A DNA stretch of 64,000 bases from Sphingomonas sp. SORGH_AS_0950 (GCF_030818415.1 NZ_JAUTAE010000001.1:3064001-3128000), one strand, 5' to 3'; counted from the first letter of the stretch, positions 35,741 to 52,338 are shown. Notes: generated from the sequence alone by a model not told the origin. Numbers and translations: made by a program.

Positions 35741-35942
35741 TCCCTCGCCCCTCGCAGAGGGGAGAGGGTTGCGCAGACTTGGCCTTTGCGAAAGCAAAGG
35801 CTTAGTCGGAGCTGGGTGAGGGGTGGGCGCTCGCGAAGCGAGCGCGCGAGCCTTTGGGCTCGCTCAACCCCTCACCCAAGCTGCGCTAGCCAGCAGGCTG
35901 GCAAGCTTCGCTAACCCTCTCCCCTGTCCAGGGGAGAGGGGA
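35741..35942. repeat. Family D palindromic block
   Basis: About 200 bp of nested inverted repeats: cccctcgcagaggggagagggtt at the left edge mirrors aaccctctcccctgtccagg at the right, with inner stems gctgggtgaggggt / acccctcacccaagc, gcctttgcgaaagcaaaggc and gcgctcgcgaagcgagcgc. It lies between a plus-strand and a minus-strand gene end, where it could terminate both. Confidence 0.75.
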
Positions 35943-36009
35943 AGAAGAAGCAATAGTAAATGTCGATCCGCCGTAATCCTCCCCGGCACGGGGAAGGCGG
36001 AGATAGTCG

Positions 36010-36846
36010 CTACACCACGCCCGCCAGCGCCAATATCCGCTCCGCCTCGATCAGATGGAGCCGCTCGACCATCTGCCCGTCCAGCCGGATCGCGCCCAGC
36101 GCCGCCTGGTCGGGATCGGCAAAGGCGGTGACGATCCGCCGGGCCCAGGCGATCTCAGCCTCGTCGGGGCCGAAGCCGCGATGGGCGGCGTCGATCTGGT
36201 TGGGATGGATCAGCGTCTTGCCGTCGAACCCCAGCCGCCGCCCCTCGGCGCATTCCGCCGCCAGCCGTTCGGGCGCATCGAGCGCGTTGCACACCCCGTC
36301 GAGCGCGATCATCCCGCCCGCGCGGGCCGCCACGACGATCTGCACCCGCAACGGCAGCAAGGCCTCGGGCGGCGGCGGCGCGGGCAGGCGCATCTCCTTG
36401 GCGAGATCGTTGGTGCCCGCCACCAGCGCGGTCAGCCCGACCTCGCGCGCGGCCTGTGCGATCGCGCCCAGCGACAGGATGCCCCGGCACGTCTCGATCA
36501 TCGCCCAGAGCGGCACGCCCGGCCCCAGCGCCGCCCGCGCCCGTGCCAGGGTCGGAACGTCATCGACCTTCGGGATCAGCACCGCCGCCAGACGCACGGC
36601 GGCGAGCGCGGCGAGATCGTCCGCCGCCCACTGGGTGTCGAGCCCGTTGGTCCGCACCACCAGCAGCCTGTCCCCAAAGCCTCCCTCGCGCACCGCGGCC
36701 ACCGCCGCCTCGCGCCCGGCCGCCTTGGCATCGGGGGCGACCGCATCCTCCAGGTCGAGGATCACCGCATCGCTGTCGACCGTCCGCGCCTTGGCGATGG
36801 CGCGGGGATTGGAGGCGGGAAGGAACAGGGCGCTGCGCAGGGTCAT
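36010..36846 (-). CDS. HpcH/HpaI aldolase / citrate lyase beta-like protein
   Basis: 278 aa CitE-like TIM-barrel protein. It opens MTLRSALFLPASNPRAIAKA; the acidic metal/CoA segments are VILDLEDAVAPDAK, WAMIETCRGILSL, TNDLAKEM and FDGKTLIHPNQID. Such enzymes cleave or hydrolyse malyl- or citramalyl-CoA type esters; the substrate here is not known. ATG 36846 is the family start. It lies alone on the minus strand. Confidence 0.88.
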   Translation of the reverse strand: MTLRSALFLPASNPRAIAKARTVDSDAVILDLEDAVAPDAKAAGREAAVAAVREGGFGDRLLVVRTNGLDTQWAADDLAALAAVRLAAVLIPKVDDVPTLARARAALGPGVPLWAMIETCRGILSLGAIAQAAREVGLTALVAGTNDLAKEMRLPAPPPPEALLPLRVQIVVAARAGGMIALDGVCNALDAPERLAAECAEGRRLGFDGKTLIHPNQIDAAHRGFGPDEAEIAWARRIVTAFADPDQAALGAIRLDGQMVERLHLIEAERILALAGVV

Positions 36847-36986
36847 GGCACGAGCATAGACGCGAGCGGGCGCCGCCGTCACGCCTCTGGTAAATCGCCG
36901 TTTCGTCTCCATAGTGGGACGGTCGCGAAAACCGGTTCCACCATCCCCGCAAAGGGACGTGGAGGCGGCAGGGGGATCGAAGGGGG

Positions 36987-37439
36987 ATGATGGTGGAGAC
37001 GACCGCGCTGTTGCTTCTGGGGCTGACGATTCTGCTGCGCTGCTGCCCGACCTTGCCGATAAGCCGCTGGCTGGCGCGCCTGCTGGTCGAGGCCCCGGCG
37101 CGGCAATTGAATCGGGTCCGGCCGGGGCATTGGGCGACGATCGCGCTGGGGGTGGCGCTGATCGGGTTCGCCATCTGGTTCGAGATTGACGAGATCCGCA
37201 TGCTCGGCGGGGCGGCGGGGTCGATGGGCGATCTGGTGATGATCGTCTCGACGATCGAATGGGGCGGGCTGGCCGAACTGACCATGGCTACGGTCCTGTC
37301 CTCCTCGATGCTGGCGCGCTGGCCGGTCTTCCGCCGCTGGGGACGGCAAATGTCCGCGAGCCGGGCGGCGCGCCCGCGCCGGACGGAGCGGCCCGCCAAT
37401 GACAGCGGCGACGGCGAGGGGCGACGACTCGCGGCCTGA
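36987..37439 (+). CDS. Small membrane protein of unknown function
   Basis: 150 aa. Two to three hydrophobic stretches (VETTALLLLGLTILLRC, WATIALGVALIGFAIWF, LVMIVSTIEWGGLAEL) are followed by a charged Arg-rich C-terminal tail. No family recognised. The start ATG 36987 is preceded by GGGGG. It lies before cyoA with a 47-bp gap and may be co-transcribed with it. Confidence 0.65.
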   Translation: MMVETTALLLLGLTILLRCCPTLPISRWLARLLVEAPARQLNRVRPGHWATIALGVALIGFAIWFEIDEIRMLGGAAGSMGDLVMIVSTIEWGGLAELTMATVLSSSMLARWPVFRRWGRQMSASRAARPRRTERPANDSGDGEGRRLAA

Positions 37440-37486
37440 CCATGCGGGTGCGGAACGAAAGCATGAGGCCGCCGTTCACCGTCTGA

Positions 37487-38374
37487 ATGCTCCGCGATCC
37501 GCGCCTCGCCCGATTTTCCGCGCGTTTTTCGTGCCTTGGCCTGTGCGCTGTCCTGACCGCCTGCGAGCCGGGCATATTGAACCCGGCCGGGCCGATCGCG
37601 GCGGGTGAGCGCAGCATCTTCTTCAATGCGCTGGCGGTGATGCTGGCCATCGTCGTGCCGGTGATCGTGCTGGCCTTCGCCTTTGGCTGGTGGTTCCGGG
37701 CGGGCAACAGCCGCGCCAGGCATCTGCCCGAATGGGCCTATTCGGGGCGGCTGGAATTGCTGGTCTGGTCGATCCCGGCGCTGGCCATCATGTTCCTGGG
37801 CGGCATCGCCTGGATCGGCAGCCACGATCTCGACCCGCCCAGGCCGATCGCCTCCAAGGCAAGGCCGATGACGGTCGAGGTCGTCGCGACCGACTGGAAA
37901 TGGCTGTTCCTCTACCCCGAACAGGGGATCGCCACGATCAACCGGCTGGTCGTGCCGGTCGGTACGCCGGTGAAGTTCCGCATCACCTCGGCGGGCGTCA
38001 TGAACAGCTTCTTCGTGCCGCAGCTGGGCAGCCAGATCTACGCCATGTCGGGGATGGACTCGACGCTTCACCTGCGCGCGGACAAGGCGGGGCGGTATCG
38101 CGGGCTGTCGGCGCATTATAGCGGGGAGGGCTTTGCCGATATGGACTTCTTCGTCGATGCGGTGCCGCAGGCGGCGTTCGATCGCTTCGTCGCGACCGCC
38201 AGGGCGGGGCGGGGCAAGACGCTTGACTGGAACGAGTTCGTGGCGATGGCGCATCCCAGCCGCAATGTCCGCCCCGCCAGCTATCCCCGGCTTCAACCGG
38301 GCCTTTACGACCAGATCGTGATGCGCAACGGCGCGCCCGAGGGCGACCGGGCCAAGGATGGGCGCGAGCAATGA
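37487..38374 (+). CDS. cyoA: Cytochrome bo3 ubiquinol oxidase subunit II
   Basis: 295 aa. A lipobox (LTACEPG, about residue 26) and two transmembrane helices precede a cupredoxin domain ([19 protein letters not shown]). The CuA site is absent: the usual cysteine loop reads [10 protein letters not shown], as in quinol oxidases. It forms part of the terminal oxidase that oxidises ubiquinol and pumps protons. The operon continues to cyoB, cyoC and cyoD by ATGA overlaps. Confidence 0.93.
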   Translation: MLRDPRLARFSARFSCLGLCAVLTACEPGILNPAGPIAAGERSIFFNALAVMLAIVVPVIVLAFAFGWWFRAGNSRARHLPEWAYSGRLELLVWSIPALAIMFLGGIAWIGSHDLDPPRPIASKARPMTVEVVATDWKWLFLYPEQGIATINRLVVPVGTPVKFRITSAGVMNSFFVPQLGSQIYAMSGMDSTLHLRADKAGRYRGLSAHYSGEGFADMDFFVDAVPQAAFDRFVATARAGRGKTLDWNEFVAMAHPSRNVRPASYPRLQPGLYDQIVMRNGAPEGDRAKDGREQ

Positions 38375-40383
38375 GCCTGACCGGCAAGCTGGGCTGGGAT
38401 TCGATCCCGTTCCACAAACCGCTGCCGCTGGTGTCGGCCGGGGTGATCGGCGTGGTCCTCCTGGGCGTCTTCATCTGGGTCTGGCGGCGCGGGGCTCTGC
38501 CCTATCTGTGGAGCGAGTGGATCACCAGCGTCGACCATAAGCGGATCGGCGTGATGTACTGCCTGCTGGCGGGCGTGATGCTGTTGCGCGGCTTTTCCGA
38601 CGCGCTGCTGATGCGGTCGCAACAGGCGATCGCGTACGGCAATGAGGGCTATCTGCCGCCCGACCATTACGACCAGATCTTCTCGGCGCATGGCACGATC
38701 ATGATCTTCTTCGTGGCGATGCCGTTCATGATCGGGCTGATGAACTTCGTCGTGCCGTTGCAGCTCGGCGTGCGCGACGTGGCCTTTCCGACGCTCAATT
38801 CGGTCAGCTTCTGGCTGACGTGCAGCGGCGCGCTGCTGATCAATATGAGCCTGGTCATCGGCGAATTCGCCAAGACCGGTTGGCTGGTCTATCCGCCGCT
38901 ATCCGAACTGCGCTTCTCCCCCGGTGTCGGGGTCGATTATTATCTGTGGGCGCTGCAGATATCGGGGATGGGGACGCTGCTGTCCGGCGTGAACCTCGTC
39001 ACCACCATATTGAAGATGCGCGCGCCGGGCATGGGCTATAGCCGGATGCCGATGTTCACCTGGACCTCGCTGGCGTCCAACCTGCTGATCGTCGCGGCCT
39101 TTCCGGTGCTGACCGCCTGCCTCGGCATGCTGATCCTAGACCGTTATCTGGGCTTCCACTTCTTCACGCCCGAGGCGGGGGGCAACCAGATGATGTTCGT
39201 CAACCTCATCTGGGCCTGGGGCCATCCGGAAGTCTATATCCTGATCCTGCCCGCCTTCGGCGTGTTTTCCGAGATCATCTCGACCTTCTCGTCCAAGCCC
39301 CTGTTCGGTTATCGGTCGATGGTCATCGCGACCATGGTGATCTGCATCCTGTCCTTCATGGTCTGGCTACACCATTTCTTCACCATGGGGGCGGGCGCCG
39401 ATGTGAACGGTTTCTTCGGCATCACCACGATGATCATCGCGGTGCCGACGGGGGTGAAGGTCTTCAACTGGCTGTTCACCATGTATGGCGGGCGCATCCG
39501 CTATACGTCGATGATGCTGTGGTCGATCGGGTTCATCGTGACCTTCGTGATCGGCGGCATGACCGGGGTGATGCTGGCGGTGCCGCCCGCCGACTTCGTC
39601 CTGCACAACTCGCTGTTCCTGGTCGCGCATTTCCATAACGTCATCATCGGTGGCGTGCTGTTCGGCGCTTTTGCGGGCTTCACCTTCTGGTTCCCCAAGA
39701 TGTTCGGCTTCACCCTGGACGAGCGCTGGGGCAAGCGCGCCTTCTGGTTGTGGATCAGCGGCTTCTACGTCGCCTTCATGCCGCTCTATGTGCTGGGGCT
39801 GATGGGCATGACGCGGCGGATGCAGCATTATGACGTGCCCGGCTGGCATCCCTGGCTGCTGGTGGCCGGGGTCGGCGCGCTGCTGATCCTGGGCGGGATC
39901 ATGTGCCAGGTCATGATGCTCTATGTCTCGATCAGGACGCGCGAGACCCGCATCGACGAGAGCGGCGATCCCTGGGACGGCCGCACGCTGGAATGGATCA
40001 CCAGCTCGCCGCCCCCCGCCTTCAACTTCGCGGTGCTGCCCGATGTGAAGGGCGAGGAAGCCTATTGGGGCATCAAGTCCAAGGCGCGCGAGAACCGCCG
40101 CCTGTCGGACCGCCCCGATTACGAACCGATCGAGATGCCGCGCAACTCGCCCACCGGAATCGTCAGCGCCTTCTTCGCCACCGCCATGGGCTTTGCGCTG
40201 ATCTGGCATATCTGGTGGCTGGTGATCCTGGGCTTCTTCGGGGCCTGGGGGACGTTCATCGTCTTCGCGTGGCGCGACAAGGCCGAATATGACATCCCGG
40301 TCGAGGAGGTCGAGCGGCTGGACCAGGCGCGCCGCCGGAGCAAGGCGACGCTGCTCGACCTGCCCGAAGAGGCGCTGTCATGA
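38371..40383 (+). CDS. cyoB: Cytochrome bo3 ubiquinol oxidase subunit I
   Basis: 670 aa, near the usual length. The catalytic heme-copper subunit: [16 protein letters not shown] at the start, the Cu(B)-His/Tyr motif [26 protein letters not shown], and heme ligand helix [17 protein letters not shown]. It reduces O2 to water and pumps protons in the inner membrane. It overlaps cyoA and cyoC by four bases each. Confidence 0.95.
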   Translation: MSLTGKLGWDSIPFHKPLPLVSAGVIGVVLLGVFIWVWRRGALPYLWSEWITSVDHKRIGVMYCLLAGVMLLRGFSDALLMRSQQAIAYGNEGYLPPDHYDQIFSAHGTIMIFFVAMPFMIGLMNFVVPLQLGVRDVAFPTLNSVSFWLTCSGALLINMSLVIGEFAKTGWLVYPPLSELRFSPGVGVDYYLWALQISGMGTLLSGVNLVTTILKMRAPGMGYSRMPMFTWTSLASNLLIVAAFPVLTACLGMLILDRYLGFHFFTPEAGGNQMMFVNLIWAWGHPEVYILILPAFGVFSEIISTFSSKPLFGYRSMVIATMVICILSFMVWLHHFFTMGAGADVNGFFGITTMIIAVPTGVKVFNWLFTMYGGRIRYTSMMLWSIGFIVTFVIGGMTGVMLAVPPADFVLHNSLFLVAHFHNVIIGGVLFGAFAGFTFWFPKMFGFTLDERWGKRAFWLWISGFYVAFMPLYVLGLMGMTRRMQHYDVPGWHPWLLVAGVGALLILGGIMCQVMMLYVSIRTRETRIDESGDPWDGRTLEWITSSPPPAFNFAVLPDVKGEEAYWGIKSKARENRRLSDRPDYEPIEMPRNSPTGIVSAFFATAMGFALIWHIWWLVILGFFGAWGTFIVFAWRDKAEYDIPVEEVERLDQARRRSKATLLDLPEEALS

Positions 40384-41015
40384 GCCAGACCGCCAAGGCC
40401 CATGATCCCAACAAGCTGGGCCGCGCCGCCGAGCCCAATCCGGATGGCCCCGCCCCCAAGCGGATCGTGGTGTCCTATGGCTTCTGGATCTTCCTGCTGT
40501 CGGACTTCATTCTGTTCGCCTGTTTCTTCGCCGCCTATGCGGTGCTGGTGGACGCGACGGCGGGCGGCCCCTCGGGCAAGGACCTGTTCGAGCTGAAGCT
40601 GGTCGAGGCCGAGACGGTGCTGCTCCTCCTGTCCAGCTTCGCCTGCGGGCTGGCGGGGGTGGGCACGATGGCGCGCGACATGCGCTGGTTCCAGATCGCC
40701 ATGGCGGTGACCGCCTTGCTCGGCGCCGCCTTCCTCGCGCTGGAGGCCTATGAGTTCCTCCACCTGATCGGCGAGGGGGCGGGGCCGGGGCGCAGCGCCT
40801 TCCTGTCGGCGTTCTTCGCGCTGGTCGGTTGTCACGGATTGCACGTCACGCTCGGCCTGCTCTGGCTGACGACGATGATGGCGCAGGCCTGGGCCAAGGG
40901 GTTTCGCGAGGATATCCTGCGGCGCATCCTGTGCTTCAGCCTGTTCTGGCATGCGCTCGACATCATCTGGGTGGCGTTGTTCACCATGGTCTATCTGATG
41001 GGAGTGCGCGGATGA
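40380..41015 (+). CDS. cyoC: Cytochrome bo3 ubiquinol oxidase subunit III
   Basis: 211 aa with five hydrophobic helices ([20 protein letters not shown] onward; [39 protein letters not shown]). It is a structural subunit of the quinol oxidase. ATGA overlaps with cyoB and cyoD. Confidence 0.93.
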   Translation: MSQTAKAHDPNKLGRAAEPNPDGPAPKRIVVSYGFWIFLLSDFILFACFFAAYAVLVDATAGGPSGKDLFELKLVEAETVLLLLSSFACGLAGVGTMARDMRWFQIAMAVTALLGAAFLALEAYEFLHLIGEGAGPGRSAFLSAFFALVGCHGLHVTLGLLWLTTMMAQAWAKGFREDILRRILCFSLFWHALDIIWVALFTMVYLMGVRG

Positions 41016-41395
41016 GCGAGCGGCCCGACGAGGAAATGGCGCGCGACGAAACCGCGCCGGGCGTGGATGGCGAGCGCGACTCGATCGTGGGCGGCATCCG
41101 CAGCTATGCGATCGGGCTGGTCGCGGCGGCGATCCTGACGGCGGCGTCCTTCGCATTGGTGCAGTTCGACATCGTCTGGGGCCCGGCGGTCCCCGCCGCG
41201 CTGGTGGCGCTGGCGATCGGGCAGATGGGGGTGCATCTGGTGTTTTTCCTCCACATCACCACCGGGCCCGACAACAGCAACAATGTGCTGGCGCTGTTGT
41301 TCGGCGTGCTGATCGTGGCGCTGGTGCTGCTGGGGTCGATCTGGATCATGGGGCATCTGAACCACAATCTGATGGGGCCGATGGCGACGCCCTAG
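41012..41395 (+). CDS. cyoD: Cytochrome bo3 ubiquinol oxidase subunit IV
   Basis: 127 aa with three hydrophobic helices (SYAIGLVAAAILTAASFALV, AVPAALVALAIGQMGVHLVF, VLALLFGVLIVALVLLGS) and the conserved LVFFLHITTGPD. Small subunit of the bo3 oxidase. The operon lacks cyoE (heme O synthase), which must be elsewhere. Its stop codon overlaps the stop of the convergent glgX by four bases. Confidence 0.92.
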   Translation: MSERPDEEMARDETAPGVDGERDSIVGGIRSYAIGLVAAAILTAASFALVQFDIVWGPAVPAALVALAIGQMGVHLVFFLHITTGPDNSNNVLALLFGVLIVALVLLGSIWIMGHLNHNLMGPMATP

Positions 41396-43188
41396 CTCTG
41401 GATCGCCGGGCCCCGGATGGCGGAGACGCCGCGTGCCCGGTCGAAGCGCAGGATCAGGCTTTCGTCGTCGAGCGGCAGGTGCAGGGCGAAGCCGTCGCCG
41501 TTCCAGTCGTCAGCACCCATGGGATCGCCCGATAGCGTACGCCATTCGGCGTTTTTCAGCCAGTCGGTCCAGTCGAGCGGCGTCTCGCGACGGAAGGCGC
41601 TGAGCGCGGCGACGAAATCCTCCAGCGCTTCGTCGCGACTCTCCCAGTCGAGCCAGGTCGTGTCATTGTCCTGCGCATAGCCGTTATTGTTGCCCCGCTG
41701 GCTGCGGCCGAACTCGTCGCCGGCGGTCAGCATCGGGGTGCCGCGCGACAGGAACAGCGTGGCCAGCAGCGCGCGGACCGAGCGGATGCGGGCAGCGCGG
41801 ATGGCGGGGTCGTCGCTCGGCCCCTCGACGCCATGGTTCCACGACACCTCGTCGCCATGCCCGTCGCGATTGTCCTCGCCATTGGCCTGATTGTGCCGCC
41901 CGGCATAGGCAACCATGTCGGCCAGGGTGAAGCCGTCATGCGCCGCGACGAAATTGACCGAGCGGCTGGCCGCGCCAGTGAATATGTCGGCCGATCCCGC
42001 CACCCGCGTCGCGAGGTCACCGCTGCGCCCGTCGCCGCGCCAGAAGCGGCGCACTTGGTCGCGGTAGCGGTCGTTCCACTCCAGCCAATGCTCGGGGAAA
42101 GCGCCCAGCTGGTATCCGCCGGGGCCGATGTCCCACGGTTCGGCGATCATCACGCGGGTCGAGAGGATCGGATCGGCGGCGATCTCGGCGAAGATGGGGG
42201 CGTTCGGATCGAATCCCGGCCCGCGCGCCAGCACGGGGGCGAGGTCGAAGCGGAAGCCGTCGACCCCGGCCCGCGCGAAATGGCGCAGGCTGTCGAGGAT
42301 CGTCGCGCGGACGCTGGGGCGGCTGGCGTCGAGCGTATTGCCGGTCCCCGCATCGTTGATGAGCGTGCCGTCCGCCGTCCGGGCATAAACGTCCGGATCG
42401 AGCCCCCGGAAGGACAGCGTCCCGCCCTGTACGTCGCTCTCGCCCATATGGTTGAAGACGAGGTCGAGGATGACGCCGATCCCCGCCTGTCGCAGCGCGG
42501 CGATGGTGGCGACCAGCTCGGCGACGCCGCCCGGCACCCGCTCCGGACAAAGCGCCATCGGCACGACCGGATTATAGCTCCAGCCATTGCGTAGGCCGAG
42601 CGGCGGCAGATGGCGCTCATCGATCGCGGCGGTGATCGGCATCAGTTCGACCGCCGCCACGCTCAGCTTTCGGAGATGATCGAGCACCGCCGGATGCGCG
42701 AGCGCCGCCAGCGTGCCGCGCTGTTCCGGCGGAATGGCGGGATGGCGCATCGAGAAGCCGCGAACGTTCAGCTCATAGATCAGCCCGCCCGGTCGAAAGA
42801 GCGGCGGGGCGGGGGGCTCGGTCAGCGGGGCGACGACGCGGGCGCGCGGGACGATGTCGGCGGTGTCCTTGCCATATCGGCCAAGGCGCGGGGACTGGAC
42901 GAAGGGGCGGTCGAGTTCAAGCGCGTAAGGATCGACCAGGAGCTTGGCGGGGTCGAACCACAGGTTGCGCGCTGGATCATACTCGCCGTGCGCGCGATAG
43001 CCGTAGAGATGGTCGCGGCCGGGAACGGTGGCGCTCCAGACATCGCCCTCACGGGCCATGGCGACGCGGCGTTCCTGGGGGCCGTCGAACAGGCACAATT
43101 CCACCCGATCGGCGGTCGAGCGGACGGCGAAGCGGGTGCCGCCGGGGACCGGCGTTGCGCCGAGGGGGAGGGCGGGCTGATTCGTCAT
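41392..43188 (-). CDS. glgX: Glycogen debranching enzyme
   Basis: 598 aa GH13 isoamylase-type enzyme: an N-terminal CBM48-like domain (GTRFAVRSTADRVELCLFD), then the barrel motifs VILDLVFNHMGE, GVDGFRFDLAPVLARG (nucleophile Asp), IAEPWDIGPGGYQLG and VAAHDGFTL. It removes alpha-1,6 branches left by phosphorylase. It is the last gene of the glycogen operon; a palindromic repeat separates it from pgm. ATG 43188 is used since sequence before it is repeat DNA. It is shorter than E. coli GlgX (about 657 aa). Confidence 0.93.
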   Translation of the reverse strand: MTNQPALPLGATPVPGGTRFAVRSTADRVELCLFDGPQERRVAMAREGDVWSATVPGRDHLYGYRAHGEYDPARNLWFDPAKLLVDPYALELDRPFVQSPRLGRYGKDTADIVPRARVVAPLTEPPAPPLFRPGGLIYELNVRGFSMRHPAIPPEQRGTLAALAHPAVLDHLRKLSVAAVELMPITAAIDERHLPPLGLRNGWSYNPVVPMALCPERVPGGVAELVATIAALRQAGIGVILDLVFNHMGESDVQGGTLSFRGLDPDVYARTADGTLINDAGTGNTLDASRPSVRATILDSLRHFARAGVDGFRFDLAPVLARGPGFDPNAPIFAEIAADPILSTRVMIAEPWDIGPGGYQLGAFPEHWLEWNDRYRDQVRRFWRGDGRSGDLATRVAGSADIFTGAASRSVNFVAAHDGFTLADMVAYAGRHNQANGEDNRDGHGDEVSWNHGVEGPSDDPAIRAARIRSVRALLATLFLSRGTPMLTAGDEFGRSQRGNNNGYAQDNDTTWLDWESRDEALEDFVAALSAFRRETPLDWTDWLKNAEWRTLSGDPMGADDWNGDGFALHLPLDDESLILRFDRARGVSAIRGPAIQS

Positions 43189-43204
43189 GGCGGCAGCATG
43201 GCAA

Positions 43205-43322
43205 TTCCTCCCCTGTAAGGGGAAGGGGACCGCCGCGAAGCGGTGGTGGAGGGGTGTCCCCGCTGATGGTGACACCCCTCCGTCAGTCCTGCGGACTGCC
43301 ACCTCCCCTTGCAGGGGAGGAA
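43205..43322. repeat. Family B inverted repeat inside the glycogen operon
   Basis: ttcctcccctgtaaggggaa, inner arms gtggaggggtgtc and gacacccctccgtc, and an outer arm cacctccccttgcaggggag then gaa. It lies between pgm and glgX on the operon transcript, so the mRNA would carry a long hairpin just before glgX. Confidence 0.8.
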
Positions 43323-43332
43323 GAAGGTGGGA

Positions 43333-46406
<3,074 letters not shown>

Positions 46407-46414
46407 GGGGACTT

Positions 46415-47677
46415 TCAGTTGGCCAGACGGTCGATCATCGGCTGGGTGATGAGGCAGATGCCCTTGTCGGTGCGCCGGAAACGCTGTCCGTCGAGCACCG
46501 GATCGTCGCCGACCACCAGCCCGTCGGGAATCCTGACGCCGCGATCCAGGATCACCCGCCGCAGCCGCGCGCCGCGCCCGATATGGCAGAAGGGCAGGAC
46601 CACCGCCTCGTCCAGCATCGCGAAGCTGTGGGTGCGAACCCCGGTCGACAGCAGCGAGCGGTGGATGGACGATCCCGACACGATGCAGTCGCCCGCGACC
46701 AGGCTGGCCACCGCCGATCCGCGTCGTCCGTCGATGTCATGGACGAACTTGGCGGGGGGCGTGATCTCCGCATAGGTCCAGAGCGGCCAGCTGCGGTCGT
46801 ACAGGTCGAGCTGTGGCACCACGTCGGTCAGGTCCAGGCTGGCCTCCCAATAGGCGTCGACCGTGCCGACATCGCGCCAATAGGCGCCGGGCTCGTCGCT
46901 GGAGCGCACGCAGCTGGCGGAGAAGCGGTGCGCCTGGGCTTTGCCGTGCGCGACCAGATAGGGGATGATGTCCTTGCCGAAGTCGCGGCTCGACCCCGGC
47001 GTCTCGGCATCGCGGCGGAGCTGTTCGAACAGGAAGGCGGTGCGGAAGACATAGATGCCCAGCGACGCCAGCGACACGTCCGGATTGCCGGGGATGGATG
47101 GCGGATCGGCGGGCTTTTCGACGAAATCGACGATGCGGTCGGTCTCATCGACATGCATCACGCCAAAGGCGCTCGCTTCGGTCCGCGTCACCTCCAGACA
47201 GGCGACGGTGACGTCGGCGCCACTGTCGCAATGCTGCTGGAGCATCAGCTCATAGTCCATCTTGTAGACATGGTCGCCCGCCAGGATGACCATGAATTCG
47301 GGCGCATAGCTCTCGATGATGTCGATATTCTGGAACACCGCGTCGGCGGTGCCCTCATACCATTGGAATTCGCTGATCCGCTGGCTGGCGGGCAGGATGT
47401 CGAAGCTCTCGTTGCGTTCGTCGCGCAGGAAGTTCCAGCCGCGCTGGAGATGGCGGATCAGCGAATGCGCCTTGTACTGGGTCGCGACGCCGATGCGGCG
47501 GATGCCCGAGTTGATCGCGTTGGACAGGGCGAAGTCGATGATCCGCGCCTTGCCGCCGAAATAGACGGCGGGCTTGGCGCGGGTATCGGTCATCTCCATC
47601 AGGCGACTGCCGCGGCCGCCCGCCAGCACATAGGCCATGGCATCGCGCGCCAGCGGTTGTCCGCGCCTCAGGTCCAT
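46415..47677 (-). CDS. glgC: Glucose-1-phosphate adenylyltransferase
   Basis: 420 aa. N-terminal pyrophosphorylase motif [35 protein letters not shown], the substrate loop [10 protein letters not shown], and a C-terminal left-handed helix domain ([20 protein letters not shown]). It makes ADP-glucose, the committed step of glycogen synthesis. ATG 47677 has GGGAGACGG upstream; the extra N-terminal residues of a longer frame are not supported. It is usually allosterically controlled. Confidence 0.94.
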   Translation of the reverse strand: MDLRRGQPLARDAMAYVLAGGRGSRLMEMTDTRAKPAVYFGGKARIIDFALSNAINSGIRRIGVATQYKAHSLIRHLQRGWNFLRDERNESFDILPASQRISEFQWYEGTADAVFQNIDIIESYAPEFMVILAGDHVYKMDYELMLQQHCDSGADVTVACLEVTRTEASAFGVMHVDETDRIVDFVEKPADPPSIPGNPDVSLASLGIYVFRTAFLFEQLRRDAETPGSSRDFGKDIIPYLVAHGKAQAHRFSASCVRSSDEPGAYWRDVGTVDAYWEASLDLTDVVPQLDLYDRSWPLWTYAEITPPAKFVHDIDGRRGSAVASLVAGDCIVSGSSIHRSLLSTGVRTHSFAMLDEAVVLPFCHIGRGARLRRVILDRGVRIPDGLVVGDDPVLDGQRFRRTDKGICLITQPMIDRLAN

Positions 47678-47755
47678 CGTCCGTCTCCCATTCGTCTGTC
47701 CGTATCGCAACGCGCCGGCCACGCGTTGATATTCGTGAAAAGGTCTAAATCTGGA

Positions 47756-49905
<2,150 letters not shown>

Positions 49906-49909
<4 letters not shown>

Positions 49910-52338
49910 ATCACGTTCCAGATTTCCTCGGCATATTGCCGGATGGTGCGATCGGAGGAGAACCATCCGACTTTCGCGACATTGTGGATGGCCGAGGTCG
50001 CCCAGCCCGCCTGGTCCTGCCAGCGGGTATCGACCTGGCGCTGCGCGGCGGCATAGGCATCGAAATCGGCGGCGACCATGAACCAGTCGCCATCGTACAG
50101 CCCGCCCATCAGCCCGGCATAACGGCCGGGATCGTCGGGCGAGAACACGCCCGAGGCGATGGCAGAGACGGCCTGGCGCAGCTCCGGGCTGCCCTCGATC
50201 ACTTCGCGCGGGTTGTAGCCGTCGCGGCGCTTGGCGGCGACCTCGTCGGCGGTCAGGCCGAAGATGACGATATGATCGTCGCCGACATGCTCCTTGATCT
50301 CGACATTGGCACCGTCGAGCGTGCCGATGGTCAGCGCGCCGTTGAGCGCGAACTTCATGTTGCCGGTGCCCGACGCCTCCATGCCCGCGGTCGAAATCTG
50401 TTCGGACAGGTCGGCGGCCGGGATGATCTTCTCGGCCAGGCTGACATTGTAGTTGGGCACGAAGCCGACCTTCAGCAGATGGCCGACGCTGGGGTCCGAA
50501 TTGATCCGGCGGGCGACGTCGTTGGCCAGTTTGATGACCAGCTTGGCATTGTGATAGCTCGACGCCGCCTTGCCCGCGAACAACTTCACGCGCGGGGTCC
50601 AGTCGCGTTCCGGATGGCTGCGAATCTGGTCGTAGAGCGCTACCGTCTCGATGATGTTCAGCAGCTGGCGCTTATATTCGTGGATGCGTTTGATCTGGAC
50701 GTCGAACAGCGCATCGGGGGCCACGCGCAACCCGGTCGACTCTTTGAGATAATTTGCCAGCCCCACCTTGTTGGAACGTTTGATGGCGAGAAACCGTTCC
50801 CTGAAATTCGCGTCGTCCGCAAATTCCGTGAGCGCTATCAGTTTTTCCGCGTCATCCTCGAAGCCTGGCCCGATCGCCTCGCGGATCAGCGCGGTGAGTT
50901 GCGGGTTGCATTGCTGCAACCAGCGGCGCGGGGTGATGCCGTTGGTCTTGTTGTTGATCCGCGTCGGATAGAGGTGGTGCAGGTCGGCGAAGACCGTCTT
51001 CTTCATCAACTCGGTATGCAGCGCGGCGACGCCGTTGACGCTGTGGCTGCCCGCAAAGGCCAGGTTCGCCATGCGCACCCGGCGCTCGCCGCTCTCGTCG
51101 ATCAGGCTGATCGCGGCGATGGCGCGGTCGTCCACGCCCTCCATCGCCCGCGCCTCGCGCAGGAGCTTGGCGTTGATCGCATAGATCAGCTGCATGTGAC
51201 GCGGCAGCAGCCGCTCGAACAGGTGCAGCGGCCAGCTTTCCAGCGCCTCGGGCAGCAGCGTGTGGTTGGTATAGCCGAAGGTGCGGCGGGTGATGTCCCA
51301 CGCCTGTTCGAACCCCAGGTCGTGATGATCGACCAGCAGCCGCATCAGCTCGGCGACCGACACCGCCGGATGGGTGTCGTTCAGCTGGATCGCCGCCTTG
51401 TCGGGCAGGGTGCGGATGTCGTGGAAATACTGAATATGCCGCCGGACGATGTCCTGGATCGAGGCGGAGGAGAAGAAATATTCCTGCCGCAGCCGCAGCT
51501 CCTGGCCGGCGGGCGAGCTGTCCGAGGGATAGAGGATGCGGACCAGCGTCTCCGCCGCCAACTGTCCCGCCAGCGCGCCGGTATAATCGCCCGCGTTGAA
51601 CCGATCGAGCCGGATGGGGTCGATCGCCTGCGCGGTCCATAGCCGCAGCGTGTTGACCCGCTTGCCGCGCCAGCCGACGACGGGGGTGTCGACCGCGATC
51701 GCCTCGATCGCCTCGCCGGGCTTCCAGTGGACCGCGCCCGTCTCGGTGCCCACCACCTCGCCGCCGAAGCCGACGAAATAGGCGCTCTCGCGACGTTCGA
51801 ACTCCCAGGGATTGCCGTGGCTCAGCCAGGTTTCGGGCAGCTCGACCTGCCAGCCATCGTCGATCCGCTGGCGGAACATGCCGTTCACATAGCGGATGCC
51901 ATAGCCGTAAGCGGGCAGGTCGAGGCTGGCGAGGCTTTCCATGAAGCAGGCCGCCAGTCGCCCCAGGCCGCCATTGCCCAGCGCGGCGTCGGGTTCCATC
52001 TCCTCCAGATCGGCCAGGTTGACGCCCAGCGACTGGAGCGCGCCGGCCACCTGCGCCATCACCCCCAGATTGGACAGCGCGTCGCGCAGCAGCCGTCCGA
52101 TCAGGAATTCCAGGCTGAGATAATAGACGCGCTTGGCGCCCGCCGCATGCGCCTCGCGGGTGGAGGCCATCCAGCGTTCGATGATGTCGTTGCGCACGGT
52201 CAGGATGGTTGCGGCCAGCCAGTCGTGGCGGCGGGCATTGGCGGCATCCTTGCCGATCCGGTGGACCAGCGTGTCGACGATCGCATCGGCCAGCGGCCCG
52301 GTATCGTCGACGTGCAGGGTGGTGATGGTGGTCGTCAT
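49906..52338 (-). CDS. glgP: Glycogen phosphorylase
   Basis: 810 aa GT35 enzyme. The PLP lysine lies in EASGTGNMKFALNGALT; GTLDGANVEIKEHVGDD and the N-terminal substrate-binding motifs (GNGGLGRLAACFMESLASL, YGYGIRYVNGMF) are present. It releases glucose-1-phosphate. First gene of the six-gene glycogen operon, with a 90-bp gap from mntH upstream that probably holds the operon promoter. Confidence 0.94.

Noticed and set aside
38371..41395. Reading the oxidase as an aa3-type cytochrome c oxidase
   Set aside because: Subunit II lacks the CuA cysteine loop and has a lipobox, both typical of quinol oxidases.
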